Shown here piece by piece: positions 1 to 10,058 of a DNA stretch of 64,000 nucleotides. Origin of the DNA: Accumulibacter sp. (GTDB lineage: Bacteria > Pseudomonadota > Gammaproteobacteria > Burkholderiales > Rhodocyclaceae); assembly GCF_036625195.1 (NCBI RefSeq), contig NZ_JAZKUG010000001.1:3348001-3412000 (forward strand). Reading direction: 5' to 3'. Position 1 is the stretch's first letter, and the number at the start of each line of letters is the position of its first letter. A model generated the notes under the pieces. It ran no database searches. It saw nothing but the letters and a program-made list of their open reading frames with translations, and was not told where the DNA came from. Both the position numbers and the translations under genes were made by a program.

Positions 1-131
1 GACTTCCGCCCGCCCGGCAAGTCGAGCGAAGAACGCGCCCGTCGGCAGGACAGCTCGTCGCATGCCGGCAAGGATAAACCATCCTCGGCGCTTGGTGGGC
101 GTGGCGGGCCAGTCACGGTCGCCCACCGCGC

Positions 132-1757
132 TCAGGCGCTGCGCAGCCGGCACAGGCGAGTCAGCCAGATGGCTGCGAAGGGCAGCAGCAGCCCGAGGGT
201 GATGGCAGTCAGGAAAAGGCTGCCGAGTTCGCTGTAGTCGGCTGCCACCTTGATGGCCTGGCTGGCCGGGTCGCGTACCTCGCGGCTGACCGGGTAGAGC
301 TCGTTGAGGTACCTGGTGCCAAGCTGCGAAGCCGACAGCGCCAGGTTGGTGAACGAGGCCATCACCGCGAAGTAGGTCGCCTTGAGACCGGCGGGCGCCG
401 AATTGGCGATCCACGCCAGCATCGGGACCATCGCGATCTGCCCGAGTGGAGATTCGAGTGCCGTATCGATCAGGGCGATGAAGCGCGCGTCGACGATGCC
501 GCCGGTTCGCGCCGCAGTCCATTCGTGCAGGCCGTGGTACATGCCGAGCGTCGGCAGGCTGAGCAGCGTTCCGGCGACGGTGAGGAAGCCGACGATGTGG
601 GCGATCGACCGTTCGCCCATGAAGCGGCGGAAGAGAAAGAGTCCAAGCAGCGTCAGCACGCTCGAGAGCAGCGACAGCCTGGCGAGGAAGGACTGGTCGA
701 AGCCGAGGACGTCGATCATCCACCAGGTCGAGCCGGCGCCGGGACCGGGGATGGCGCGGAAGACGAAGATGATGATCGCCGTCCCGAGCAGCGTTCGCCG
801 CGCATCCTCGTCCAGTTCGCGCAGCAGCCGCGCCATCAGGAAGCTGATGATGGCGAAGGATCCGAAGAAGATGATCTCCTGCCCGAACTCGAACTGCGCC
901 AGGCCGACGCCCAGGCTGAAGGCGACGAAGGCCGCACTGCCGCCGAGAATCCACCAGTTCGGTCGCACCGCTGCGAGCGGTGGCTCGAGCAGCGCCCGCA
1001 GGCGCGCCTCGTCGAAGCCGCGCGCGCGCAGCCGTCGCTCGTCGCGCCGGCGGAGCAACGCGGCGAGCACGACGCCGGCCACCGAAACCAGCGGAATCAG
1101 CAGCGCCATGCCATAGACCTGGGCGTAGACCGCGATCCTTGCCGTCTGCGGCAGCGTCTCGACGCCCTGGAACATGAGGACGTTGATGACCGACACGAGC
1201 ACGCCGCCGCCGATGATCGCCACCCGGCCGAGGGTCTGCAGCGTCGTGTTCATCAGTCGCCGCGTCTCCGCAGGCAGCGGCTGCCCGTGTTCGTCGACGC
1301 GCGGCACCGCCTCGACGGTCATCGCATCGGCGACGACGTCCTGGATGACATAGCCGACCGGTGACAGCAGGGCGGAGACGACGAACCATGCTTCCAGCGA
1401 CATGATGGCGCCCATGCGCAGCGGTTCGCTCACCAGCCCGTACATGATCAGCAGGCTGCTGGCGATCAGCGCCGCACCGAGCCATACCAGGGCCGCCTTG
1501 TGGTGCCAGATGAGGTCGACCAGGTGCCCGATCGGCATCTTCAGTGCCCATGGGATTCCCGCCCAGAAGCCGAGGGCGGCGAGGAATGCGGCCGACAGTC
1601 CGAGGTGCTCCTTGACGAAGAAGGTGCCGACGATGCCGGTCAGCCCGGATACGCCGGCAGCGACGTACACCATCAGTGGCGGCAGGAAGGAGAGCCGCAT
1701 CTCGCGGCCGAGTTCGAGGATGTTGCGGTCGAGCCAGTGGCGGATGGTCGTGAGCAA
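132..1757 (-). CDS. Major-facilitator / BT1-like membrane transporter
   Basis: Predicted polytopic inner-membrane protein of 541 residues with about twelve hydrophobic segments, separated in the middle by a charged loop rich in Arg. The overall look resembles MFS transporters of the folate/biopterin (BT1) type; the substrate cannot be read from the sequence. The frame is open for another kilobase upstream, but that extension is Gln/Arg-rich, has no hydrophobicity and lies antisense to the DUF2339 gene, so it is not coding. I place the start at a TTG (1757) preceded by GGAG seven bases upstream; the first hydrophobic helix follows at about residue 20. It is divergent from the DUF2339 gene, with 267 bp between them in which I see no gene. 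Confidence 0.75.
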   Translation of the reverse strand: MLTTIRHWLDRNILELGREMRLSFLPPLMVYVAAGVSGLTGIVGTFFVKEHLGLSAAFLAALGFWAGIPWALKMPIGHLVDLIWHHKAALVWLGAALIASSLLIMYGLVSEPLRMGAIMSLEAWFVVSALLSPVGYVIQDVVADAMTVEAVPRVDEHGQPLPAETRRLMNTTLQTLGRVAIIGGGVLVSVINVLMFQGVETLPQTARIAVYAQVYGMALLIPLVSVAGVVLAALLRRRDERRLRARGFDEARLRALLEPPLAAVRPNWWILGGSAAFVAFSLGVGLAQFEFGQEIIFFGSFAIISFLMARLLRELDEDARRTLLGTAIIIFVFRAIPGPGAGSTWWMIDVLGFDQSFLARLSLLSSVLTLLGLFLFRRFMGERSIAHIVGFLTVAGTLLSLPTLGMYHGLHEWTAARTGGIVDARFIALIDTALESPLGQIAMVPMLAWIANSAPAGLKATYFAVMASFTNLALSASQLGTRYLNELYPVSREVRDPASQAIKVAADYSELGSLFLTAITLGLLLPFAAIWLTRLCRLRSA

Positions 1758-2024
1758 GGCGGAACTCCGGGAAGTCTCGTGCGGCGTCGGGTGCGGCGGG
1801 TGCAGCGCGTGCGGGTCGGGCAGCGGCGGCCGCTGGCGTCGCCATTGTGCACCAAGCGGGCGCCGCGCGGGGGACGGGGGTCGCCGGCGCTGCTGCTTCA
1901 CCTGCCGGGCGAATGGCCGTAGACTAGGGCGTAGGGCGCGCGCGGTCGCCCGGCTGCATCCCGATGCCGGACGGGCTGGCAGGGGAGAGCAGGCAGTCGG
2001 TGGGCGCAGAGTGCGGAGGCGCGG

Positions 2025-4793
2025 ATGTGGTTTCTCGGTGCGGTACTCGGAGCGCTGCTCGTCGGCGAGCTTTACTCGGGGCTGTGGCTGGTCGGTGCGC
2101 TCCTTGGTGGCATCGTCGGCTGGTCGCTCGGCAGTCGCGCGCGGCAGCGGCAGGAAGAGCGCCAGCGCCTGCTCGAGGAGCGCTTGCAGCGGCTCGAAAG
2201 CGCCGTCGATCGCCTGCTGCAGTCGCCGCAGCCGTCGCCGGCAGAGCCGCAGCCGTCGGCGGTCCCGGCGCCGGCCGCGGCGGCATCGGTCGACGCGACC
2301 CCGCCGCGCCTTGCCGGCGGCGTTGAGCGGCTTGCCGGCGAACTGCCGGCCGAGGCGACGACCCCGCTGCTGCCGCCGGCGGCAGCCGCGCCGTTCGTCG
2401 TCGCGCCAGCGGCCGCCGGCGACTCGACGGCGCCGCCAGCGCTCGCCGCACAGCCGGCGAGCGGCTGGGTGGCGGCCGGCGTGGACTGGCTGCTGCGCGG
2501 CAACCTGATGGCGCGCGCCGGGGTCATCGTCCTCTTCTTCGGTGTCGCCTTCCTGCTCAAGTACAGCTACCAGCACCTGCAGGTACCGCTCGAGCTGCGA
2601 CTGACCGGCGTCGCGCTGGCGGCTGTGGTCCTGCTGCTGCTCGGTTGGCGCCTGCGAACGACCCGCGAGGCCTACGCCCTGGCGTTGCAGGGCGGCGCCA
2701 TCGGTCTCCTCTACCTGACGATCTTCAGTGCGCTGCGGCTGTTCGGGCTGCTCGAGGCAGCGCCGGCCTTCATCATGCTGCTCGCCGTCGCGGCGCTGGC
2801 GGCGATGCTGGCGGTGCTGCAGGATGCCCTGGTCCTGGCCGTGCTCGGCGCGGTCGGCGGCTTTCTCGCACCGATCATCGCCGCGACGGGCGCCGGCAAT
2901 CATGTGAGCTTGTTCGGCTACTACGCCGTGCTCAACGCCGGCATCCTGGCGATCGCCTTCTTCAAGGCGTGGCGGTTGCTCAACCTGGTCGGCTTCGTCT
3001 TCACCTTCGCCATCGCCACGGTCTGGGGCGCGCTGCGCTACCGGCCGGAGCACTTCGCGTCCACCGAGCCTTTCCTGATCATCTTCTTCCTGATCTACGC
3101 CGCGATGCCGGTGCTGTTCGCCCGGCGCGCTGGCGGACCGCGCGCCAGCCGCCTCGACACGACGCTGGTCTTTGCCCTGCCGCTGATCACCTTCGGGTTG
3201 CAGGTCGAACTGGTGCGCGGCTTCGCCTACGGTTCGGCGTGGAGTGCCCTGACCCTCGGTGCCTTCTACCTGATGCTGGCGCGTACCCTGTGGTCGCGTC
3301 TCGGCGAGGGGCAGCGCCTGCTGGTCGAAGCCTTCCTCGCCCTCGGCATCGGCTTCACGACGCTGGCCATCCCGCTCGCCTTCGACGGGCGCTGGACCGC
3401 AGCCGCCTGGGCGATCGAGGGGGCCGCGCTGGTCTGGGTCGGCGTCCGCCAGCAGCGGCTGCCGGCACGGCTGTTCGGCATCCTGCTGCAGTTCCTCGCC
3501 GGCCTCTTCCAGCTCGCGGAACTGCCGGCACGCGCCGGCGAATGGCCGCTGCTCAACGGCGTCTTCCTCGGCGGCGTGCTGCTGACGCTCGCCGGGCTGT
3601 CCGGCGCCTGGCTGCTGCAGCGCGCGTGGCGGCAGGAACCGCGGCCCCTGCGGGCCGCCGAGCGCGTGCTGTCGCCGCTGCTTTTGGTCTGGGGCGTCGC
3701 CTGGTGGAGTGGCAGCGGCCTGCACGAGATCGACCGCTTCCTGCCGCAGGCGCTGCAGCTCAATGCGGCGATCGTCTTCTTCACCGCCTCCTGTCTGCTC
3801 TTCTCCTGGCTCGCGAGGCGCTGCGACTGGCCGGCGGCGCGGCACGCTGCGCTCGCCCTGTTGCCGCTGTTGTTCCTGCTCGCATTGCTCGGCGTCGGGC
3901 ACGTGCCGCATCCCTTTGCCGACCTCGGTTACCTGGCCTGGCCGGTCGCCTTTGCCGCCCATTTCCGGCTCCTGCAGCGGCTCGAGGCCGATGGATCCCG
4001 GCATGTCGATTGGCTGCATGCTGCCGGCCTGTGGCTGCTGGCGGTGATCGGCGCCTGGGAGCTGGCGTGGAACATCGATCGCTGGGTCGGCGGTCGCGCC
4101 GCCTGGCCGCTGCTCGGCTGGGCACTGTGGCCGGGGGCTCTGCTGGCCGTGCTGGCGGTGCGTGGCGAGCGCCTGCACTGGCCGGTGGCCGCGCACCGCG
4201 CCGCCTATTTCGTCCTCGGCGGCACGCCGCTGGCGGTCTTCCTCGCCGTCTGGTTCATCGCCGGCAATGTCCTCTCCGACGGCAACCCGTGGCCCTTGCC
4301 CTACCTGCCACTGCTCAACCCGCTCGACCTGGCGCAAGCCGGCGTCCTCCTGCTGCTCGCCACCTGGTTCAGCGCGGTGCGTCGCCTGCAGCTGCCGCCG
4401 TACGCCACGGCGCCGCTGCCGGTGGCCTGGGGAATCTTCGGCGTCGCCGCTTTCCTCTGGGCCAATGCCGTTCTCCTGCGCGCCCTGCATCACTGGGCCG
4501 GGGTGCCGCTGCATCCGGCGGCGATGCTGCGCTCGGAACTCGTGCAGGCCTCGCTGTCGCTGTTCTGGACCCTGCTCGCTCTGGCGGCGATGGTCGTCGC
4601 GACGCGTCGTCGCTGGCGAGCGTTGTGGCTCGCCGGCGCGGGGCTGATGGCGGTCGTCGTCGGCAAGCTCCTGCTCGTCGATCTGTCGAATGCCGGCACC
4701 ATCGAACGGATCGTCTCGTTCGTCGGCGTCGGCCTGTTGATGCTGGTGATCGGCTACCTCGCGCCGGCGCCGCCGAAGGAGGATGCGCCATGA
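2025..4793 (+). CDS. DUF2339-family integral membrane protein
   Basis: 922-residue predicted inner-membrane protein. An N-terminal hydrophobic pair (residues 1-35) is followed by a Gln/Arg/Glu-rich coiled-coil stretch (about 40-70), an Ala/Pro-rich linker to about 160, then some twenty closely packed transmembrane helices to the C-terminus. This layout is that of DUF2339 proteins, whose function is unknown. The ATG at 2025 follows a GGAGG-like site. The stop overlaps the start of the next gene in an ATGA, indicating translational coupling with the DUF3999 protein; these two families often occur together, which suggests a joint envelope role. Confidence 0.85.
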   Translation: MWFLGAVLGALLVGELYSGLWLVGALLGGIVGWSLGSRARQRQEERQRLLEERLQRLESAVDRLLQSPQPSPAEPQPSAVPAPAAAASVDATPPRLAGGVERLAGELPAEATTPLLPPAAAAPFVVAPAAAGDSTAPPALAAQPASGWVAAGVDWLLRGNLMARAGVIVLFFGVAFLLKYSYQHLQVPLELRLTGVALAAVVLLLLGWRLRTTREAYALALQGGAIGLLYLTIFSALRLFGLLEAAPAFIMLLAVAALAAMLAVLQDALVLAVLGAVGGFLAPIIAATGAGNHVSLFGYYAVLNAGILAIAFFKAWRLLNLVGFVFTFAIATVWGALRYRPEHFASTEPFLIIFFLIYAAMPVLFARRAGGPRASRLDTTLVFALPLITFGLQVELVRGFAYGSAWSALTLGAFYLMLARTLWSRLGEGQRLLVEAFLALGIGFTTLAIPLAFDGRWTAAAWAIEGAALVWVGVRQQRLPARLFGILLQFLAGLFQLAELPARAGEWPLLNGVFLGGVLLTLAGLSGAWLLQRAWRQEPRPLRAAERVLSPLLLVWGVAWWSGSGLHEIDRFLPQALQLNAAIVFFTASCLLFSWLARRCDWPAARHAALALLPLLFLLALLGVGHVPHPFADLGYLAWPVAFAAHFRLLQRLEADGSRHVDWLHAAGLWLLAVIGAWELAWNIDRWVGGRAAWPLLGWALWPGALLAVLAVRGERLHWPVAAHRAAYFVLGGTPLAVFLAVWFIAGNVLSDGNPWPLPYLPLLNPLDLAQAGVLLLLATWFSAVRRLQLPPYATAPLPVAWGIFGVAAFLWANAVLLRALHHWAGVPLHPAAMLRSELVQASLSLFWTLLALAAMVVATRRRWRALWLAGAGLMAVVVGKLLLVDLSNAGTIERIVSFVGVGLLMLVIGYLAPAPPKEDAP

Positions 4794-6187
4794 AGCAGAC
4801 CCTTGCCGGCTGGCTGTGCCTGCTGTGGTCGGTCCTGGCTCTCGCCGAAGCGCCGGGCGACTTCGCTTTCGGCATGCTGCTGCAGGCCGAAGGGTCACAG
4901 CCACTGCTGCGCGTCGAGCTGCCGGCGGCGGTCCATGCCGGTGTCCGCCGTCCGGATCTCGGCGACCTGCGGGTGTTCAACGCTGCCGGCGAGGCGGTGC
5001 CGCACGCCTGGCTGCCGCAGCCGCCGGCAGCGCGCGCCCGGCCGACGCTGCTGCCGCTGCCCCTGTTCGCGCTGCGCGGTGCCGCGACCGCCGGCGTCGA
5101 GGGCGTCGAGGTCCGCATCGAGCGGCAGGGGGGCAGGGCGGTGCTGCGCATGGACGAGCGGGCAGGGGCGAGCGCGCCGACGCTGCTGCTCGGCTACCTC
5201 GTCGACGCCAGCGCCGTCGAGCAGCCACTGCAGGCATTCGCGCTCGAACTGCCGGCGACGGGCGAGGATGTCGTCGCGCGCGTACGGGTCGAGGCGAGTG
5301 ACGATCTCGCCCGCTGGACGACGCTGGTCGGCGACGCACCGGTTCTCCGCCTGGCGGCGGGCGGACAGCGGCTCGAGGTCCGGCGGATCGAGTTCGCGCC
5401 GCGGCAGGCGAAGTACTTCCGCCTGAGCTGGGCGGCCGACACCCCGGCGCTGCGACTGTCGGCCGTCGGCGGCGAGTCGGCGGCGAGCGTCGTCGAGCGG
5501 CCGCGACTGTGGCGGCAGGTGGCGGGCAGCGCCGTGCCGGACGAGACCGGCAGCCATCGCTTCGACCTTGCCGGCCAGTTCCCGGCCGACCGCCTGCGCC
5601 TGTTGCTGCCGCAAGCGAACAGCGTCGCCGCCGTCGAGCTGCTGTCGCGCGCGCGCGAAGCGGATCCGTGGCGGCGGGTGACGACGGCCACCGTCTACCG
5701 GCTCGGCACCGCCGGGCAGGAAGTCCTAAGTCCCGAGATCGCCATCGTGCCCAACGGCGACCGCCATTGGCTGCTGCGCGTCGATCAGCGCGGCGGCGGT
5801 CTCGGTGCCGGCGTTCCCGAACTGGCCGCCGGCTGGTTGTCCCAGGGGCTGGTATTCGCCGCGCGCGGACCGGCGCCGTTCCAGCTCGCCTTCGGCAGCG
5901 ACCGTGCACAACCGACCGCCTACCCGATCAGCACCCTGGTACCGGGGTACCGCATCGGCGACGACGGGCAGCCGGTCGCCGCCGCCGACAGCGGCCTGGA
6001 GATCGGCCGCGCGACGCCAGCCGCGGTGCACCCGCTGGCTGGCGAGGGGGCCGGCCGCTTCCGCATCGACTGGCGGCTCTGGGGGCTCTGGGCCAGCCTC
6101 CTGCTCGGTGTCGGCGTGCTCGCCGGGATGGCCTGGCGGCTGGCGCGGCAGCTCGCGCGCCCGCCGCACGACGGGCCTGCCGCTTGA
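4790..6187 (+). CDS. DUF3999-family exported protein
   Basis: 465-residue protein with an N-terminal signal peptide (hydrophobic core about residues 4-18, Ala-rich cleavage region near 20), a large beta-rich periplasmic domain and one C-terminal transmembrane helix (about 430-455) ending in a short basic tail. This matches DUF3999, a family of unknown function that accompanies DUF2339. The frame extends far upstream inside the preceding gene, but the ATG at 4790 overlapping the DUF2339 stop by ATGA is the only start that yields a signal peptide. Likely a periplasmic domain anchored beside the DUF2339 membrane protein. Confidence 0.82.
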   Translation: MKQTLAGWLCLLWSVLALAEAPGDFAFGMLLQAEGSQPLLRVELPAAVHAGVRRPDLGDLRVFNAAGEAVPHAWLPQPPAARARPTLLPLPLFALRGAATAGVEGVEVRIERQGGRAVLRMDERAGASAPTLLLGYLVDASAVEQPLQAFALELPATGEDVVARVRVEASDDLARWTTLVGDAPVLRLAAGGQRLEVRRIEFAPRQAKYFRLSWAADTPALRLSAVGGESAASVVERPRLWRQVAGSAVPDETGSHRFDLAGQFPADRLRLLLPQANSVAAVELLSRAREADPWRRVTTATVYRLGTAGQEVLSPEIAIVPNGDRHWLLRVDQRGGGLGAGVPELAAGWLSQGLVFAARGPAPFQLAFGSDRAQPTAYPISTLVPGYRIGDDGQPVAAADSGLEIGRATPAAVHPLAGEGAGRFRIDWRLWGLWASLLLGVGVLAGMAWRLARQLARPPHDGPAA

Positions 6188-6341
6188 GTGCCCGCAGGCA
6201 GCGACAGTCTCCGAGCAACCGGCGGCCGCTGGCGCGCGACCGGAACGATTCGCCGCCGCCCCGGGTCCATCACAGCAGGTGCCGGCGACTCGCGATCGCC
6301 GGCGCGATCGAAACGGGCGCCTGGCGCTGACTGGAGGAGAC

Positions 6342-7922
6342 ATGAAGCGAATCACACTCATCTTGCTGGGCATCGCGACGCTGCTCGGCAGCAGCCGCGT
6401 GTTCGGCGATGTCGACGTCGACCGGGCGGTGCGGGCGCTCGGCGGCAGCGACGCGCTGGCTGCCATCCGCAGTGTCCAGATCCGCGGTACGGTGAAGCAC
6501 TGGGAGCCCGAGCAGTCACGGGTGCCGGGTGGCGAGAAACGCTTCGCCGGCGAGTCGGCCTTCACCCTGACGCGCGACTTCGCCAGCGGCGCCGCCCGCA
6601 TCGACTGGCAGCGTCAGCTGGCGTACCCGGGAGCGCGCGAGTATCGCTTCAGCGAAGTGATGACCGCTGAGGGCGGCCAGGTCTACGGCATCGACAGCAG
6701 CACGCGGACAGGCCAGAGCCGGGCGGCCGATCCGCCCAGTCATGCGATGTCCGGCGTGCGCTTGCAGGCGGCGCTGCGCGAGCTGGCACGCAGTTCGCCG
6801 CTGCTGGCGCTCGACATGCAGCGCGCGGCGGCGTGGACGCAGCCGCTGCCGCCGCTCAGGGTCGGCGGGCGGAGCCTGCCGGCGGTGCGCTACGCCGCTG
6901 CCGGGCGAGATTTCATCGTCCTCTTCGACCCGGAGAGCGGCCTGCCGGCGCGCGTGCGCAGCCTCGATTACGATTTCGTCCGCGGCGACCTCGACTTCGA
7001 CCTGGTCCTTTCCGACTGGCGTCCGGTCGGCGGCATCCAGGTCGCGCACCGGCAGGTCTACGAACTGGCGGGAGAGGTGGTCGCCGACACCGTCCTCAGC
7101 GAAGTGACGATCGATCCGCCGCCGGTTGCCGGCCAGTTCGAGCTGCCGCCCGGTCGGCGGGCGGCAGCGCTCGCCGGCGGGCCGGGCATCCCCGCCTACC
7201 AGTGGGTGCTGCGCCGCCAGTACATCGGCGTCTTCCTCGACTCCGACATGCTCGGCTGGGACGCGGGCGCCAGCCGCGGTCTGGCGTTGCAGGAGATCGC
7301 TCCCGGCGTGCTGCTCGTCCAGGGTGGCTCGCACAACAGCATGGTCGTCGAGCTGGCGGACTCGCTCGTCGTCTTCGACGCACCGATCAATGATGCGCAG
7401 GCGCAATGGACGCTCGATGCGCTGCGGGAGAAGTTCCCGCACAAGCGCGTCCGTCATCTGGTGCTGACGCATCACCACCACGACCATATCGCCGGCGCCC
7501 GCAGCTTCATCGCCGCCGGCGCGACGCTGGTCGTCGGCGCCGGCGCGGCCGATCACTACCGGCGGATGGCGCTCGTCCCGCATCGCCGCAACCCGCTCCT
7601 GCCGGGCGCCGTCGGCGAGCCGCGCATCATCGAGGTGAACGATCGCCTGCGGATCAGCGACGGTGGACGCGAGGTCCTGGTCCTCGAGGTCGACAATCCG
7701 CACGCCAGCGCGATGCTCATCGGCTATGTTCCCGATGTCCGGCTCGGCTTCGTCACCGATCTCTGGAGCCCTGGTCGCGACCCGCTCGGCAGCCGCCTCA
7801 ACGCCGGCCAGGCAGCGCTGCGGGCGGCGGTGGCCCGCTACGGCATCGACCCCGAGCGCTTTGCCGGCGGCCACGGCAGCGTCGCCCCCTACGCGCCGCT
7901 GGCGCAACTCGCGGGCAACTGA
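6342..7922 (+). CDS. Exported metallo-beta-lactamase-fold hydrolase
   Basis: 526 residues: signal peptide (1-22), an N-terminal beta-rich domain to about 310 that resembles the lipoprotein-like domain found in some exported MBL proteins, then a metallo-beta-lactamase domain. The zinc motif HxHxDH is visible as H377, H379, D381, H382 within a run THHHHDH; a later GGHG near the C-terminus fits the downstream metal or active-site loop. The start at 6342 has a strong GGAGGAG site. Substrate unknown: such proteins include glyoxalase II-, sulfatase- and quorum-lactonase-like hydrolases. It stands alone, with the ComB-like gene converging from the other strand. Confidence 0.8.
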   Translation: MKRITLILLGIATLLGSSRVFGDVDVDRAVRALGGSDALAAIRSVQIRGTVKHWEPEQSRVPGGEKRFAGESAFTLTRDFASGAARIDWQRQLAYPGAREYRFSEVMTAEGGQVYGIDSSTRTGQSRAADPPSHAMSGVRLQAALRELARSSPLLALDMQRAAAWTQPLPPLRVGGRSLPAVRYAAAGRDFIVLFDPESGLPARVRSLDYDFVRGDLDFDLVLSDWRPVGGIQVAHRQVYELAGEVVADTVLSEVTIDPPPVAGQFELPPGRRAAALAGGPGIPAYQWVLRRQYIGVFLDSDMLGWDAGASRGLALQEIAPGVLLVQGGSHNSMVVELADSLVVFDAPINDAQAQWTLDALREKFPHKRVRHLVLTHHHHDHIAGARSFIAAGATLVVGAGAADHYRRMALVPHRRNPLLPGAVGEPRIIEVNDRLRISDGGREVLVLEVDNPHASAMLIGYVPDVRLGFVTDLWSPGRDPLGSRLNAGQAALRAAVARYGIDPERFAGGHGSVAPYAPLAQLAGN

Positions 7923-7946
7923 TCGTCGCCGCCGGCGACGGTCGCT

Positions 7947-8744
7947 TCAGCAGCCCTCCGTCCGCGCCGTCGGCGGCGTGCCGCGGGTATCGCGCAGACG
8001 CAGCGCATGGCGCACTTCGCCGGCCGCCGGCGACTGTCCGGGAAGCGCGCAGCGCACACGGCGGAGTTGCAGATGGCCATCGACGTGCGCTGCCGCGAGG
8101 GCGAAATCGAAGCGGTCGGGCTGCGCACAGAGGTGGAGATCGCGCGCCGGCAGGTGGGGGTTGTCGTCGGCGAGGAAACGGCGGCCGAAATCCGATTCGC
8201 GGACCCGCGCCGCGTAATGTTCGGGATCGGGCTGCTCGCCCTGCAGCAGGGCATCGATGTAGTCGGCGCAGGCGACATCCTCGTCGCCATCGCGGTCGAC
8301 CCACTCGCCGGTGATGACGAAACACACTTCCGCCGGCTGCAGCTCGAGCAGCGCGCTGGCGGTGGCACGCGCGAGCACCAGGCTGCCGGCGAACAGCGCC
8401 CGCGCGTGGCGGAAGCGCGTCAGTCCGCGCACGCCGGCAGCCGTGGTCTGGATCAGTGGCCGGCCCGCCAGGTGGACGTGCTGCAACTCGGCGGGCGAGT
8501 TGCCGAAATCGAAGCCCGGTATTGGGTCGCCGCCGCCGACCGCACCGGTCGTCACGGCATCCGGGAGCTGCCGCTGCAGGCGGAAGGCAGCGGCGATCGT
8601 CTCCACCGGGTAGATCGTTCCGGCGCCGGCCACGAAGGCGTAGGCCGCGGTGCTGAAGGAGCGCAGGACGTCGATCACCACCACCGCGTCAACCGGCTCG
8701 CGGATCGGATCGAGGCGATTCAGGAAGACGCGGCGGGTACGCAT
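7947..8744 (-). CDS. ComB-like 2-phosphosulfolactate phosphatase
   Basis: About 265 residues. The N-terminal stretch VVVIDVLRSFSTAAYA, a following GGGDPIPGFDFGNSP block and the TTAAGVRG segment match the ComB family (PF04029), whose founding member removes phosphate from 2-phosphosulfolactate in coenzyme M synthesis. No other coenzyme M or sulfolactate gene is visible here, so the actual substrate is open. Start choice: a TTG at 8756 sits directly on a GAGGAG site, whereas ATG 8744 lies 12 bases after it; I prefer the ATG. It converges on the MBL gene, 24 bp apart. Confidence 0.75.
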   Translation of the reverse strand: MRTRRVFLNRLDPIREPVDAVVVIDVLRSFSTAAYAFVAGAGTIYPVETIAAAFRLQRQLPDAVTTGAVGGGDPIPGFDFGNSPAELQHVHLAGRPLIQTTAAGVRGLTRFRHARALFAGSLVLARATASALLELQPAEVCFVITGEWVDRDGDEDVACADYIDALLQGEQPDPEHYAARVRESDFGRRFLADDNPHLPARDLHLCAQPDRFDFALAAAHVDGHLQLRRVRCALPGQSPAAGEVRHALRLRDTRGTPPTARTEGC

Positions 8745-8852
8745 GGCGGCGTGCAACTCCTCTGGTCGTGGTGGATCGGATCCGGCCGCCGAGTATCCCC
8801 GATGTCCGGCGACCCGTCAAACGCCGATCGCCGTCGCCGCAGGGCCGTTGGC

Positions 8853-10058
8853 TCAGGGGCGGCGCAGCTCGTTCTCCGACCACCAGCGGAGTTGCGAAAC
8901 CTTGCCGCTGCCCTGCAGGATCGACTCGATCGCGCTCGCCAGCCGCTCGACCGTCGGCGCGTTCGGCAGCTTGCGGAACCATTTGCGGACGGTTGGCGTG
9001 GCCGGCTCGATGAAGCAGAGGAAGCCGTTCTCATGCGCTTCGTAGTTGCCGCAACCAACCCACAACGGATAATCGGCGTGCTGCAGGCCGACGCGGACGC
9101 CCCACATCTCGACCGTCACCGACTCGACCGGAAAGCCGTGCGCCGGCAGTTCCTGTGCCAGGAACTCCGCCAGACGGATGCCGTAACGGCCGGGGTTGAG
9201 CTGCTGGTCCTCGCCGGGGTAGGGCGGGAAGTCGGCGGAAACGAACTCCACCTGGGCACGCATCGACAAGGGATCGACTCCTTCCGGAACTTGCAGCAAA
9301 AGTGTGGTGGCGGCCGCGCCCGGCCGCCCGGCGCCTGCCTGCCGGCGGCGCCGTGGCTTGCCGCCAGGCCTCGGCGAGGCGCCTTCACCGCCGCCGCGGG
9401 CCGCGCGATCGGCAACCAGCCGCAACCAGAGCTGCGCATCGTAAGGCAGTGTGCGGCGCATGTCAGCAGGTGCCGGTGCGCTGCCGCCGGGCGCCAGAAG
9501 CAGCACCTTCTCGACGACCACGCCGTGCACCCGGTAGGCGGTGGCGGTGAAGGGTGCATCGAGGCGCTGCAGGAAGTCCGGCGCAGCGAGCAGCCGGGCG
9601 ACGAAGCGGTTGTGTTCGGCGGCGGTGGCGCGCGCCAGCCGTGGCGTCCATTCACTGCTCCGTGCGGCCGCCTCGACCAGATGGCGAGAAATCCACGGGT
9701 GCTCGACGGCGCGGCCGAGAGCGAGCGACGAAAGCGCCGGGGCGTCGCCGCCGCGGCGAGCCAGCCACTCGCCGACGACCCGCCGGTAGTCTGCCTCGCC
9801 CAGCGTGCAGTGCGGAGAGGCCGAGCGGTCGGCGCGCAGCACGGCGTGCGCCGGGTCGGCCAGCGCCTCGACATGCGGCTCGCAGGCCAGCAGCGGCAAG
9901 GCCCAGGCGAGCGGCAGCGCGAGCAGAAGGCCGCCGCCGCGCCGCCTCTGGCGGCCTTCGTGGCGACCGATGGCCGCCAGCCGGCCGCACCCTGCCCTGC
10001 TGTCGCTGCTCGTTGACCCTGCACCGCCGTCGCTGACGGCGCCTTCCTGAATCTTCAT
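8853..10058 (-). CDS. Predicted exported/lipoprotein of unknown function
   Basis: 401 residues; family not recognised. A basic N-terminal stretch of about 40 residues precedes a hydrophobic segment ending in LPLLAC, which could be a lipobox, so the mature protein may be a lipoprotein. A middle region is followed by a low-complexity Arg/Gly/Pro linker (about 240-270). The C-terminal 130 residues are well structured, rich in Trp/Phe/Tyr and look like a separate domain. ATG 10058 is chosen for its GAGGGGG site; an upstream in-frame extension lacks one. Either strand reads open here, as is common at this GC content; this frame is preferred for its signal sequence and its conserved-looking C-terminus. 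Confidence 0.55.
   Translation of the reverse strand: MKIQEGAVSDGGAGSTSSDSRAGCGRLAAIGRHEGRQRRRGGGLLLALPLAWALPLLACEPHVEALADPAHAVLRADRSASPHCTLGEADYRRVVGEWLARRGGDAPALSSLALGRAVEHPWISRHLVEAAARSSEWTPRLARATAAEHNRFVARLLAAPDFLQRLDAPFTATAYRVHGVVVEKVLLLAPGGSAPAPADMRRTLPYDAQLWLRLVADRAARGGGEGASPRPGGKPRRRRQAGAGRPGAAATTLLLQVPEGVDPLSMRAQVEFVSADFPPYPGEDQQLNPGRYGIRLAEFLAQELPAHGFPVESVTVEMWGVRVGLQHADYPLWVGCGNYEAHENGFLCFIEPATPTVRKWFRKLPNAPTVERLASAIESILQGSGKVSQLRWWSENELRRP

Noticed and set aside
2645..4789. Plus-strand frame upstream of the DUF3999 start
   Set aside because: It lies inside the DUF2339 gene in another frame and has Arg/Ala-rich nonsense composition; the signal peptide starts only at 4790.
1758..4904. 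Huge minus-strand extension of the transporter frame (1590 codons in all)
   Set aside because: The added part is Gln/Arg/Asp-rich with no fold-like pattern and lies antisense to the DUF2339 gene, an effect of high GC at third positions. A TTG with GGAG at 1757 gives a normal transporter.
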